Assembly: GCF_006539945.1 (NCBI RefSeq)
Contig: NZ_BJNZ01000007.1
Span: 149,940-213,939, forward strand
Direction of reading: 5' to 3'
Length of the DNA stretch: 64,000 nucleotides
Source: Cellulosimicrobium cellulans
Lineage (GTDB): Bacteria; Actinomycetota; Actinomycetes; Actinomycetales; Cellulomonadaceae
Positions 9,126 through 19,905 of the stretch are shown in pieces; position 1 is the stretch's first letter; each line of letters opens with the position of its first letter. A program made the position numbers and the translations under genes. The notes beneath the pieces were generated by a model. The model did no database searches. It saw nothing but the letters and a program-made list of their open reading frames with translations, and was not told the origin of the DNA.

Positions 9126-10013
9126 GTGCAGACCCTCGCCCAGGCGTTGTCCACCCAGTCGGAGGCGGCCCGGAAGAAGGTCGCCTCGGCGAGACGCCCG
9201 GCGCGCTACCTCGTCGCCGCGATGCTCGCCGGCGCGTACATCGGCGTCGGGGTCGTGCTCATGGTCGCGACGGCCGGGCCCTTCCTCGCGGCCGGGTCGC
9301 CGGGGGAGCGGCTGGTCGCCGGGGGCGTGTTCGCCGCGGCGTTGACCCTCGTCGTGTTCGCCGGGGCCGAGCTCGCGACCTCGGCCATGATGATCCTCGC
9401 CCAGGGCGTCGCGACGCGCGCCGTCCGGGTGCGCGACGCCGTCCTCACCCTCGGCCTGTGCCTCGTCGGCAACCTCGCCGGCTCGATGCTCTTCGCGTTC
9501 GCCGTCACCAGGGCCGGGGTGCTGCACTCCAACGCGGCAGCGGGGGAGATGGTCGCCTCGATGCTGCGCGCGAAGGCGCACGAGACCGGCGGCGAGCTCT
9601 TCTTCCGCGGCGTCCTGTGCAACCTCCTCGTGTGCGCCGCGATCTGGGCGTGCGGTCGCCTGCGCTCCGAGGCGGGCAAGGCGATCGTCCTGTTCTGGGC
9701 GATCCTCGCGTTCATCGCCTCCGGCTTCGAGCACGTGGTCGCCAACATGACGACCTTCTCGCTCGGCCTCCTCGGCGACCTGGGCCCGACGACGTGGGCC
9801 GACTTCGCCCGCAACCTCACCTGGGTCGGCCTCGGCAACCTCGTCGGCGGCGCCCTCGTCGTCGGCCTCGCCTACGTCGTCGTCGCGGGCCCGGCGCAAG
9901 ACGCCGGGCGGGGGGCGCCCTCGACGGACGCGACCTCGAGGCCGGTCGTGCTTCCCGTGCCGGCGATCCGGCGGGCGACCGCGCACCTCGACCGGAGCCA
10001 CCGCGCGGGCTGA
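9126..10013 (+). CDS. Formate/nitrite transporter (FNT) family channel
   Basis: Inner-membrane pentameric anion channel family (FocA/NirC), 295 aa. About six membrane helices are visible, with the family half-helix region ([18 protein letters not shown]) after the third helix and the repeat-related [21 protein letters not shown] near the C-terminus. Which small anion it carries (formate, nitrite, hydrosulfide) cannot be decided. It starts with GTG; GAGGAT lies 7 nt upstream and could be a -10 for a leaderless message. A weak hairpin at 9051-9070 separates it from the TetR gene. Confidence 0.88.
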   Translation: MQTLAQALSTQSEAARKKVASARRPARYLVAAMLAGAYIGVGVVLMVATAGPFLAAGSPGERLVAGGVFAAALTLVVFAGAELATSAMMILAQGVATRAVRVRDAVLTLGLCLVGNLAGSMLFAFAVTRAGVLHSNAAAGEMVASMLRAKAHETGGELFFRGVLCNLLVCAAIWACGRLRSEAGKAIVLFWAILAFIASGFEHVVANMTTFSLGLLGDLGPTTWADFARNLTWVGLGNLVGGALVVGLAYVVVAGPAQDAGRGAPSTDATSRPVVLPVPAIRRATAHLDRSHRAG

Positions 10014-10073
10014 CGCCGCGCCGGCCGGGACCGCATGGCGGGACGGGCTTGGCCGGACCGCGGGACGCGTGCG

Positions 10074-10079
10074 TATCAT
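10074..10079 (+). promoter_or_regulatory. -10 element of lysC-asd
   Basis: TATCAT in an otherwise GC-rich stretch, about 70 bp upstream of the lysC start. A weak TTGGCC lies 19 bp further up. The only AT-rich hexamer in the gap. Confidence 0.5.
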
Positions 10080-10112
10080 CGATCGACCCACAAGCACCCG
10101 GCGGGCCGTTGA

Positions 10113-12671
<2,559 letters not shown>

Positions 12672-12742
12672 GTTCGCCTTCGTGCCCGACGCCCGGGTGA
12701 AAATCGTCGGGCATCGCACCGTCTCGGCGCGACCGGTGGCAT

Positions 12743-13945
12743 CTACGTGGGGCGGCTCAGCACCTGGAGCACGCGGGGAGCGAAGAATCGGCGCTTGTAG
12801 GCGTCGGGATCGACGACGTCGAGGATCCCCAGCTCGACCAGCTGGCCGACAAGCTTGTTCGCCCGGCCGTACGAGATGCCGAGCTCGGCCTCGACCTTGC
12901 GCACCGTGAACGTCGGGTTGGCCACTGCGAGATCCACGAGCGCGTGTGCGGAGTCGGCGCGCAGGGGCGACGCACGGATGACGTCCTTCAGTTCCGTCTG
13001 CACAGCGACGAGCGCGACCATCTCGTGCCGTGTCGTATCCGCCGCCTGCCGCAATCCTTCGGCGAAGAACCGGAGATAGGAGTCCCAGTCGTCGCGAGCG
13101 CTCACCCCGAGCAGGCGGTCGTAGTACTGACCGCGACGCGCCTCGAACCAGGGGGAGACGGTGAGGGTGGGTTCCACGAGGACGCCGGTGCTCTGGAGAT
13201 GGAGGACGATCAGGAAGCGACCGACGCGTCCGTTACCGTCCCGGAACGGGTGGAGAGTCTCGAACTGGTAGTGCGACATGCCAGCCGCCACCACTGGATC
13301 GATCTGCCCACGGTGATCGATGCGCATCCAGTCCACGAGGTCACGCACACCGGCTTCGAGCTGGTGTCCACCGGGTGCGGGGACGAACCGCGCGGCTTCG
13401 ACCGGGAATCGGACCGAGGCGGCGTCCTCGCGCCGCCCGATGACGACCTGCCCGTCGCGGATCCGGCCGGACTGCGACTCGAGCGGCGTGCCCGCCATCA
13501 GGATTCCCTGTAGCTCGCTGAGCATGGTGACGGACACCGGCCAGCCGTCGGCGATGCGAGCAAACCCAGCGTTCGCCATGCGGACGTAGTTGAGGATCTC
13601 GACGAGCTCGGCGGAAGGGGGATCGTCGTCGTCCGCGGTGAACACCTCGGCGAGAGGGGCGTAGGTTCCCTCCAACGCGGAGGTGCTCTGCGCCTCACGG
13701 CGAAGTGTCGGCAGGCGGAGCAGCGTCGGCTCAGGGAGCTGGCGACCAGTGCTGTCGAGCGCAGCCAGAGCGGCGCGGGCATCCGCGACGGCCAGGTACG
13801 TCGGGGGCGCGAGATCCGGCATGGTCATCGACAGCGGTTCAGGGATGAACGCCTTGTGCTCCCACGAACCCAGCACAGGGTCACTCCCGCGGATCGTGAC
13901 AAGTTCCCCCGGTGAGCTGTTCGAGAACATGGTGAGGTCCACCAT
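12743..13945 (-). CDS. Fic domain protein (putative AMP-transferase) with C-terminal winged helix
   Basis: 400 aa. The Fic catalytic motif HPFRDGNGRVGR is complete (about residue 230), so nucleotide transfer (usually AMP) to a target hydroxyl is expected. An inhibitory-helix motif TSALEG lies N-terminal at about residue 90, matching the [S/T]xxxE[G/N] rule, so the enzyme should inhibit itself rather than need a separate antitoxin. The last 70 residues look like a winged helix-turn-helix (VRKVEAELGISYGRANKLVG), which could bind its own promoter. ATG at 13945 is shown; GTG at 13942 is an alternative because TAGAGT lies 6 nt before it. A palindrome overlaps the start. Base use is less GC-extreme than in the neighbours, which hints at transfer. 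Confidence 0.88.
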   Translation of the reverse strand: MVDLTMFSNSSPGELVTIRGSDPVLGSWEHKAFIPEPLSMTMPDLAPPTYLAVADARAALAALDSTGRQLPEPTLLRLPTLRREAQSTSALEGTYAPLAEVFTADDDDPPSAELVEILNYVRMANAGFARIADGWPVSVTMLSELQGILMAGTPLESQSGRIRDGQVVIGRREDAASVRFPVEAARFVPAPGGHQLEAGVRDLVDWMRIDHRGQIDPVVAAGMSHYQFETLHPFRDGNGRVGRFLIVLHLQSTGVLVEPTLTVSPWFEARRGQYYDRLLGVSARDDWDSYLRFFAEGLRQAADTTRHEMVALVAVQTELKDVIRASPLRADSAHALVDLAVANPTFTVRKVEAELGISYGRANKLVGQLVELGILDVVDPDAYKRRFFAPRVLQVLSRPT

Positions 13946-13972
13946 GTCACTCTAGAGCGCGATGAGTGACAT
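13944..13972. promoter_or_regulatory. Palindrome over the fic start codon
   Basis: Perfect 9-bp arms ATGTCACTC / GAGTGACAT separated by 11 nt. It covers the fic start and the likely -10 (TAGAGT on the minus strand), the position expected for an autorepressor site. The Fic protein itself has a putative winged helix that could read it. Confidence 0.55.
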
Positions 13973-14015
13973 AGCGCGGGAGTTTGTGTTCCTGTGGATC
14001 ACGCAAGAGAGCCTT

Positions 14016-14066
14016 CGACGCCAGCCTGGCGCTGGCGCTGGCGCTGGCGCTGGCGCTGGACGTCGA
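14016..14066. repeat. Hexanucleotide microsatellite (TGGCGC)5 within an imperfect hairpin
   Basis: Five full TGGCGC copies plus TGG at 14027-14059, flanked by CGACGCCAG and CTGGACGTCG, which pair with one bulge. It lies in the 187-bp gap between fic and the VOC gene, outside any convincing gene. A tract of this kind can change length by slippage. Confidence 0.7.
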
Positions 14067-14159
14067 GGTCGACAAGCCTGCGTCCGTCCCGTACTGCGCC
14101 ATGTCGTGCAGACGCCGCCGGGGCCCTCCCGCGGCGGCGTCGTGCTGATCGGCCCGGGC

Positions 14160-14567
14160 TCAGCCCCCGACCAGGCGCGCCATGTTCTCGCCGTCGGCGA
14201 GGCCGACGATGTTGCCGGCGGGGTCGGTGAACCAGGCCCCGTCGCCGCCCTCCATGAACCCGCGCACGATGCCCTTCTCGTCCTGGTCGAACCCTTCGTA
14301 GCGCTCGAACGTCACGCCCTTCGCGGTGAGCTCGTCGACGACCTGGTCCACGTCGTCGACGGTGAGGTGCATGACCGTGAAGGCGGCCGGCCGATGGTCC
14401 TCCTTCGGGTAGACGAACACGTCCGAGCCGCCGCCCAGGTGGAGCACCAGACCGCCCCCGTCGTCGAGTGCGGTGACGGGGAGCCCGAGGGTGCCTCCGT
14501 AGAAATCGCGCGCCGCGTCGAGGTCGTCCGCCGAGAAGCTGGAGAACCCGCGCCGAATGGTGACCAT
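14160..14567 (-). CDS. VOC (glyoxalase/bleomycin resistance-type) family protein
   Basis: Small cytoplasmic protein of 135 aa with the paired beta-alpha-beta-beta-beta modules of the vicinal oxygen chelate fold (SSFSADDLDAARDFYGGTLG at the start, VMHLTVDDVDQVVDELTAKG in the middle, AWFTDPAGNIVGLAD at the end). Metal-ligand positions are not all conserved, so I cannot say whether it is an enzyme, a drug-binding protein or a fold relative. GAAGGAG precedes the ATG at 14567. Single gene with no obvious operon partner. Confidence 0.88.
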   Translation of the reverse strand: MVTIRRGFSSFSADDLDAARDFYGGTLGLPVTALDDGGGLVLHLGGGSDVFVYPKEDHRPAAFTVMHLTVDDVDQVVDELTAKGVTFERYEGFDQDEKGIVRGFMEGGDGAWFTDPAGNIVGLADGENMARLVGG

Positions 14568-14693
14568 CGTCGTCTCACTCCTTCGTGACCGCCGGCGGCC
14601 GGAGGGCGTGACCCGCCGCGGACGCCGGATCCTTCCAGGGTCCCACCGACGGGCCGCGAGGGATACCGCTCAGGGCGGGTGAACGGTCGGCGG

Positions 14694-15371
14694 TCAGGGT
14701 GCGGCGCGGCTCCCGAGCGTCGGGGCGAGCAGCCACAGCGCGGCCGCGGCGAGCACGTGCCAGACGGCGTGCCCCTGCAGCGTGACGCCGAGCGGACCGC
14801 CCGCGTCGCACAGCGGCCACCCGGGGCGGCTGAGCGTCCCGACCCCGCCGCCCACGGCGAGCAGCACGAGCGCGGTGACGGTGCGGCGTCGGACGGCGGG
14901 GCGACGCCACGCCCGCAGGGCGCTCGCGCCCACGGCCACGACGGCCGCGACCACCTGGGCCGTGGTCGACCACGGGGGCGCCACGGCGGCGAGCACCACC
15001 CCGAGCAGCGTCGGGGCGAGCCACCACCAGGTCCGCAGCCGACGGCCCGCGAGGTCCGCGACGGCGTCGGCCGCGACGAGCGCGAGCGCGCCGAGCAGCG
15101 GCGGGTCGTGTGCGACGGGGTCCCACGTGGGCGACGGCCCGTGCTGGACCACGGACCCCGCCCCGATCAGGGCGACCAGGATCCCGAAGGCGACGCGCAG
15201 GCGCGTGGTCGCTACGGCGTCGGGCCGGGGCGTGCCCGACGACCGCCCTCGGCGGGGGCGCAGCGCCGCCACCACGACGGCCGCGCCCGCGACGACGAAC
15301 GCGAGGCTCGTCCAGGTGCTCAGCGGCTCGGCCCACGGCGTCCCGCCCGCGAGCTCGCATGCTGCGTCCAC
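14694..15371 (-). CDS. Ceramidase-like (CREST superfamily) integral membrane hydrolase
   Basis: 225 aa with about seven hydrophobic segments. Residues typical of the CREST superfamily (alkaline ceramidases, PAQR receptors and relatives) are visible: Ser73 and His77 in AGSVVQHGPS, Asp84/Asp89, and the C-terminal HxxxH pair His201/His205 in GHAVWHVLAA, which together bind a catalytic metal in that family. A Cys at 188 (RPGWPLCD) is also typical of bacterial members. The substrate is unknown; an amide or lipid bond in the membrane is the family expectation. It is divergent from the GntR gene across a repeat locus. Confidence 0.7.
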   Translation of the reverse strand: MDAACELAGGTPWAEPLSTWTSLAFVVAGAAVVVAALRPRRGRSSGTPRPDAVATTRLRVAFGILVALIGAGSVVQHGPSPTWDPVAHDPPLLGALALVAADAVADLAGRRLRTWWWLAPTLLGVVLAAVAPPWSTTAQVVAAVVAVGASALRAWRRPAVRRRTVTALVLLAVGGGVGTLSRPGWPLCDAGGPLGVTLQGHAVWHVLAAAALWLLAPTLGSRAAP

Positions 15372-15383
15372 ACCGCCTCCCGC

Positions 15384-15488
15384 GAGGTAGAGCCGTGGTC
15401 ACTCCCCAGGGTGCCTCCTCACACGACCAGGCCTCTACCTCACGAGACCAGGGCTCTACCTCGGCGTACCAGGGTTCTCCCTCGCGCG
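15384..15488. repeat. 21-bp repeat family, locus 2 (one direct, three inverted units)
   Basis: One direct core (GAGGTAGAGCCGTGGT, 15384) and three inverted units starting at 15426, 15447 and 15468, again with 21-bp period; the last is degenerate. Unlike the other loci this one sits between divergent genes, upstream of the GntR promoter, so a role only as a terminator does not fit. Confidence 0.8.
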
Positions 15489-15516
15489 AAGGGGTTGCGG
15501 GATCGGATGCATCTAT

Positions 15517-15540
15517 GGTTCATTAGTTGAGTAATGAACC
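15517..15540. promoter_or_regulatory. Operator palindrome of the YtrA-type GntR regulator
   Basis: Perfect 9-bp arms GGTTCATTA / TAATGAACC around GTTGAG, 24 bp before the GntR start codon. It is an AT-rich island in GC-rich DNA and has the arm layout of YtrA-subfamily sites, so autoregulation of the GntR-ABC operon is likely. Confidence 0.7.
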
Positions 15541-15564
15541 GCAGAACGCGCGAGGCGGGAGAGG

Positions 15565-15993
15565 ATGGGGCCCATGTTCGACGGACCGGAGCCCATCTAC
15601 CTCCAGATCGCGCAGATGATCCGGGCACAGGTGCTCGCGGGCGAGCTCGCGGAGGAGGAGCAGGTCATGTCGACGACGCAGTTCGCGACGACGTTCCGCA
15701 TCAACCCGGCGACGGCCGCCAAGGCGTTCGCCGGCCTGGTCGACGAGGGCGTCCTCTACAAGCGCCGCGGGCTCGGCATGTTCGTCGCCCCGGGGGCGCG
15801 CGAGCAGCTCCTCGCCGACCACCGCGCCCGCTTCTTCGACGAGGTCCTCGCGCCCGCGCTCGCGCAGGCCGACCTCCTCGACATCCCGACGGCCGAGATC
15901 GTGGACCACGTCCTCGGCCGGTCGCGCCCCGCCGGTCCCGTCACCGGCGGCGCGCCCAGCACCGGCCCGACCACCGACCCCACCCCGAGGTGA
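15565..15993 (+). CDS. GntR family regulator, YtrA subfamily
   Basis: 142-aa repressor: N-terminal winged helix (PIYLQIAQMIRAQVLAGELA, then TTFRINPATAAKAFAGLVDEG) with only a short C-terminal dimerisation tail, which defines the YtrA subfamily rather than FadR or HutC. Genes of this type sit at the head of ABC exporter operons and repress them; here the ATPase gene begins 6 bp after its stop. The C-terminal 20 residues are Pro/Thr/Gly-rich and probably disordered. A 24-bp palindrome just upstream is its probable operator. Confidence 0.9.
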   Translation: MGPMFDGPEPIYLQIAQMIRAQVLAGELAEEEQVMSTTQFATTFRINPATAAKAFAGLVDEGVLYKRRGLGMFVAPGAREQLLADHRARFFDEVLAPALAQADLLDIPTAEIVDHVLGRSRPAGPVTGGAPSTGPTTDPTPR

Positions 15994-15998
15994 GACCC

Positions 15999-16997
15999 GT
16001 GACCGCCCGGCCCGCCCGCCGCACCACCGCCGACCAGAAGCCGTCCGCCCGGACGTCGACCCCAGCCCCGGAGCCCTTCGCCGTCGAGGTGCGCGACGTC
16101 GTCGTGCGCTACCCGCGCAGCGACGACGTCCCCGCGCTGGACGGTGCGACGCTCACCGTCCGCCCCGGCGTCATCACCGGCCTCCTCGGCCGCAACGGCG
16201 CGGGGAAGACGACGCTCGCGGCCCTGCTCGCGGCGTTCCGCCGGCCCACGGCCGGGACGGTGCGTGTCGGCCCGGAAGGCGAGCTCGAGGACCCGTTCGA
16301 GAACGTGTGGGCGACCATGCACACGCAGCTCGTCCGCGAGAGCGGCGACGTGTGGGAGACGGACAAGGCGCGCGACACGCTCGAGTACTACGCCGACCTG
16401 CGCCCGCACTGGGACGCCGACCTCGCCGCACGCCTGCTCGACGAGCTCGAGGTGGACGTCCGCAAGAAGCCGACCGAGATGTCGCGCGGCAAGCGGTCGG
16501 CGCTCGGCGCGGTGATCGGGCTCGCGTCGCGCGCGCCGCTGACGATCTTCGACGAGGTCTACCTCGGCATGGACGCGCCGAGCCGCTACGCGTTCTACGA
16601 CGCGCTCGTCGCCGACTACGCCGAGCACCCGCGCACGATCCTGCTGTCGAGCCACCTCATCACCGAGGTGGAGCGGCTCTTCGAGGACGTCGTGATCATC
16701 GACCGCGGGCGCGTCCTGCTCGCCGAGAACGCCGACGACGTCCGGGCCCGGGGCGTGAGCCTCACCGGCCCGGCCGAGGTGGTCGAGCGGCACGCGACCG
16801 GTCGCGAGGTGCTCGCGCGACAACGGCTCGGCGGCACGGCGCAGGTGACGCTCTTCGGCACGTTCGCGGACGACGAGCGTGCTGCCGCGGTGGAGGCCGG
16901 GCTCGAGGTCGGCGCCGTGCCCGTGCAAGACCTGTTCGTCCACCTGACGCGCAACGGGCGCGCGGGTTCCGAGGCCGAGACGCAGGAGGCGCGATGA
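15999..16997 (+). CDS. ABC transporter ATP-binding protein (YtrB-like)
   Basis: 332-aa ATPase preceded by a Pro/Ala/Thr-rich N-terminal tail. Walker A is GRNGAGKTTLAAL; the signature is atypical (MSRGKRSALGAVIGL instead of LSGGQ), as in YtrB-type proteins; Walker B/D-loop is LTIFDEVYLGMD. It pairs with the membrane protein whose ATG overlaps its stop (ATGA). The start is GTG at 15999, overlapping a GAGGTGAG that also contains the GntR stop. Probable exporter or cell-envelope function under YtrA-type control. Confidence 0.88.
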   Translation: MTARPARRTTADQKPSARTSTPAPEPFAVEVRDVVVRYPRSDDVPALDGATLTVRPGVITGLLGRNGAGKTTLAALLAAFRRPTAGTVRVGPEGELEDPFENVWATMHTQLVRESGDVWETDKARDTLEYYADLRPHWDADLAARLLDELEVDVRKKPTEMSRGKRSALGAVIGLASRAPLTIFDEVYLGMDAPSRYAFYDALVADYAEHPRTILLSSHLITEVERLFEDVVIIDRGRVLLAENADDVRARGVSLTGPAEVVERHATGREVLARQRLGGTAQVTLFGTFADDERAAAVEAGLEVGAVPVQDLFVHLTRNGRAGSEAETQEAR

Positions 16998-17785
16998 CCG
17001 CCGCGACCGCGCGCCCCGCCGAGCGCCGCGCCCTCGAGTCCGCCGCCCACCGGCGCGGCGTCAACGCCGTCGCCTGGTACTTCATCGTCGGGACCTGGTA
17101 CGTCGGGGTCTGGTTCTGGGCCATCGCGCTCGCCGTCGGAGCGCTGATCCTCTGGATCATGATGCGCAACGACGAGGTGAACATCGAGGCCGTGGGCGGC
17201 GTCGCGGGCTCGGCGAAGTTCTTCCTCTTCGTGATGGGCATCATCCTGCCCCTCATGACGATCGCCGTGCACGTCGCGTCGGGCGGCACGCGCCGCTCCT
17301 ACACGCACGGGCTGTGGATCGGGGCGGCCGTGTCGGGCATGACGTTCGGCGTCGCGACGGCGCTCGTGAAGTGGGGCGAGTGGGCGCTGTTCCGCCGCGC
17401 AGGGTGGCCGGCCGAGCCCCAGCTCGGGCAGCTCTACGGCGACGGCTCGCAGGTCGGCCTCGTGCTGCTCGTCGAGGGGCTCTTCTGCGTCGTGTACTAC
17501 CTCGCCGGGATGGTCGTCGCCGCCGGCTTCTACGGGTTCGGGTTCCTGCGCGGGGTGCTCCTCGTGCTCGCGTCGCTCGTGCCCGTGGTGGTCAGCGAGA
17601 TCTTCCTGCGGTCCGGCTTCTTCGGCCACGCGCTCGCGCGCGTCGTCGGTCTCGACGGCACCCCCGTCGCGCTCGCCGTCCTCGGCGGGGTCGTCGGGGT
17701 CGTGCTCGCCGCCCTGCTCCTCCGCCTCGTCCTGCGGGGCGTCGCGATCCAACCGGTCGAGTTCGCCGCCAGCGCGAGCGCCTGA
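16994..17785 (+). CDS. ABC transporter-associated membrane protein
   Basis: 263 aa with about six membrane helices (AWYFIVGTWYVGVWFWAIAL is the first), no recognisable soluble domain. The ATG overlaps the ATPase stop by 4 nt (ATGA) and is preceded by GGAGG, so it is translationally coupled and is almost certainly the permease half. It does not look like an ABC-2 permease with the usual central motif; I cannot name its family more precisely. Confidence 0.78.
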   Translation: MTAATARPAERRALESAAHRRGVNAVAWYFIVGTWYVGVWFWAIALAVGALILWIMMRNDEVNIEAVGGVAGSAKFFLFVMGIILPLMTIAVHVASGGTRRSYTHGLWIGAAVSGMTFGVATALVKWGEWALFRRAGWPAEPQLGQLYGDGSQVGLVLLVEGLFCVVYYLAGMVVAAGFYGFGFLRGVLLVLASLVPVVVSEIFLRSGFFGHALARVVGLDGTPVALAVLGGVVGVVLAALLLRLVLRGVAIQPVEFAASASA

Positions 17786-17872
17786 CCGGCCCGCAGCACC
17801 TCCCACACCGAAGCCCTCCCGGGCGGCGCGCCGCGCCGTCCGTGGGTGGCGCACACCCTCCAGGAGGCCACC

Positions 17873-18928
17873 ATGAGCACCGCTCCACCGCCCACCGGCG
17901 CCGCGACCTCCGCGTCGCCCGCCCCGACCGCCGTCGCGCAGGCCCAGACCGCGCCGGTCGTCGAGGTCCGGAACCTGCGCAAGACCTACCCGGGGCCCCG
18001 TGGCTCCGACGCCCGCAAGGTCGCCGTCGAGGACGTGAGCCTCACCGTCGCGCCGGGCGAGATCTTCGGCGTCCTCGGCCCGAACGGTGCGGGCAAGACC
18101 ACGACGGTCGAGTGCCTCGCCGGCCTGCGCGAGGCGGACGGCGGCGTGATCCGTGTGCTGGGGGTCGACCCGCAGGCCGACCCGGCCGCGGTGCGCGACG
18201 CCGTCGGCGTCCAGCTCCAGGAGGCCGCGCTCCACGAGAAGATCACGGTCGAGGAGGCGTTGCGGCTCTTCGCGTCGTTCTACGAGGCGCCGTCGGACGT
18301 CGAGGAGCTGCTCGACCTCCTCGATCTCGCCGAGCACCGGCGCGTCGCGTTCGGCAAGCTCTCGGGCGGGCAGAAGCAGCGCCTGTCGATCGCCCTCGCG
18401 CTCGTCGGCAACCCGCGCGTCGCGGTCCTCGACGAGCTGACCACCGGCCTCGACCCGGCCGCCCGCCGGGCGACCTGGGAGCTCGTCGAGCGCGTGCGCG
18501 ACCGGGGCGTGACGATCCTGCTCGTCACGCACTTCATGGAGGAGGCGGAGCGACTGTGCGACCGTCTCGTCATCATCGACGGCGGCCGCGTCGTCGCGCA
18601 GGGCACGCCCGCGGAGCTCATCGAGTCGGTCGACACGTCGCGCACGGTGCGTCTGCGGGTGCCCCCGGCCGACCACGACCTGGCGCTCCACACGCTCGCC
18701 GGCCTGGCCGACGTCGAGCACGTCGAGGTGGACGGGCGCGAGATCGAGGTGACCGGGACGCGCCGGGTGCTGCTCGCCGTCGTGCTCGCGCTCGCCGAGC
18801 AGGAGGTCGTGCCCGACGACGTCCGGACCGTCACGCGGACGCTCGAGGACGTGTTCGTCGCCGTGACCGGCCGGACCTACGACCACGCCGCGGACTCCGC
18901 GGTCCCGCACGAGGGAGGCGCACGATGA
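17873..18928 (+). CDS. ABC-2 type exporter ATP-binding protein (DrrA/CcmA-like)
   Basis: 351 aa. After a 45-residue Ala/Pro/Thr-rich tail come Walker A (GPNGAGKTTTVE), signature LSGGQKQRLSIALAL and Walker B VAVLDELTTGLD, then the C-terminal DrrA-type regulatory extension. The Walker B glutamate position reads DEL, as in this family. ATG at 17873 has CCAGGAGGCC in front. The 87-bp gap from the previous permease has no terminator, so the GntR regulator may control both ABC pairs. Confidence 0.9.
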   Translation: MSTAPPPTGAATSASPAPTAVAQAQTAPVVEVRNLRKTYPGPRGSDARKVAVEDVSLTVAPGEIFGVLGPNGAGKTTTVECLAGLREADGGVIRVLGVDPQADPAAVRDAVGVQLQEAALHEKITVEEALRLFASFYEAPSDVEELLDLLDLAEHRRVAFGKLSGGQKQRLSIALALVGNPRVAVLDELTTGLDPAARRATWELVERVRDRGVTILLVTHFMEEAERLCDRLVIIDGGRVVAQGTPAELIESVDTSRTVRLRVPPADHDLALHTLAGLADVEHVEVDGREIEVTGTRRVLLAVVLALAEQEVVPDDVRTVTRTLEDVFVAVTGRTYDHAADSAVPHEGGAR

Positions 18929-19731
18929 CCGCCGCGACCACGACCCTGACCCGCGTCCCCACCGCCCGCTCGGGGTGGCGGGGCTTCGGGACGCTCCTGA
19001 GGACCGAGGCCCGCCTGTTCCTGCGCGACGGCACGGCCGTGTTCTTCGCGCTCGTGTTCCCCACGGTCCTGCTCGTCGGCGTCGGGCTGGCGATCCCGGG
19101 CATGCGGGAGCCGATCACGGGGGCGGGCGCGCCCTGGGACGGTCTGACGGCGATCGCGACCTACGTGCCGATCGTCCTCGCCGCCGCGGTCGCGACGCCC
19201 GCGCTGACGACGATGCCCGTGACGTTCGCGACCGCCCGCGAGAAGGGGCTGCTCCGTCGGCTGTCGACGACGCCGATGCGCCCGCAGGGCGTCGTCGTCG
19301 CCCACCTGCTCATCAACCTCGGCGCGATCGCCGTGTCCGCGGTGCTCGCGCTCGTCGTGGGTCAGGTCGTGTTCGGCCTCGCCGTGCCCGTCAGCCCGCT
19401 GACGGTCGTGCTGGCCTTCGTGCTCACCGTCCTGTCCATGCTCTCGCTCGGCATGGTCGTCGCGGCGGTCGCCGCCAAGGGGAGCACCGCGTCGGCGATC
19501 GGGAACCTCGTCTACTTCCCGATGCTCTTCCTCTCGGGCATGTGGACGCCGGGGCCGATCATGCCCGACGTCGTGCGGGACATCGCGCAGTTCTCCCCGC
19601 TCGGGGCCGCCGCCCAGGCGATGTCGGCGGGCTGGTTCGAGACGGAGGTCCCCACGCTCCAGCTCGTCGTGATGGTCGCGTGGACCGCCGTGCTCCTCCC
19701 GCTCGCGGTGAAGCTCTTCCGCTGGAGCTGA
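18925..19731 (+). CDS. ABC-2 type exporter permease
   Basis: 268 aa, six membrane helices in the ABC-2 pattern: an N-terminal cytoplasmic stretch (GTLLRTEARLFLRDGTAVFF), a loop with EKGLLRRLSTTPM that contacts the ATPase, and the C-terminal signature region PMLFLSGMWTPGPIMPD. The ATG overlaps the ATPase stop (ATGA). Together they form an exporter for a drug, lipid or envelope component; no substrate can be inferred. A terminator hairpin follows 6 bp after the stop. Confidence 0.92.
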   Translation: MTAATTTLTRVPTARSGWRGFGTLLRTEARLFLRDGTAVFFALVFPTVLLVGVGLAIPGMREPITGAGAPWDGLTAIATYVPIVLAAAVATPALTTMPVTFATAREKGLLRRLSTTPMRPQGVVVAHLLINLGAIAVSAVLALVVGQVVFGLAVPVSPLTVVLAFVLTVLSMLSLGMVVAAVAAKGSTASAIGNLVYFPMLFLSGMWTPGPIMPDVVRDIAQFSPLGAAAQAMSAGWFETEVPTLQLVVMVAWTAVLLPLAVKLFRWS

Positions 19732-19736
19732 GCCTC

Positions 19737-19769
19737 AGATCGCCCGCGAGCCCGGCTCGCGGGCGATCT
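19737..19769 (+). terminator. Terminator of the GntR-ABC operon
   Basis: Perfect 15-bp inverted repeat AGATCGCCCGCGAGC / complement with a 3-nt loop, 6 bp after the permease stop. No U-tract, as is usual in high-GC actinobacteria. Confidence 0.85.
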
Positions 19770-19892
19770 CGGCGAAGGCGCGGCACGGGGCGGGCGACGT
19801 CGCCGCCGCCCCGGTCGGCGGGCTCGACGACCGGGGAGGACGTCCTCGGCGCGGACCCGTCGCCACCGCGGGCGTGGTGGTGGCGGCGCACC

Positions 19893-19898
19893 TAGCGT
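19893..19898 (+). promoter_or_regulatory. -10 element for a leaderless amidotransferase mRNA
   Basis: TAGCGT with 7 nt to the ATG at 19906, putting the transcription start on or next to the start codon. Confidence 0.55.
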
Positions 19899-19905
19899 GA
19901 CGCGC

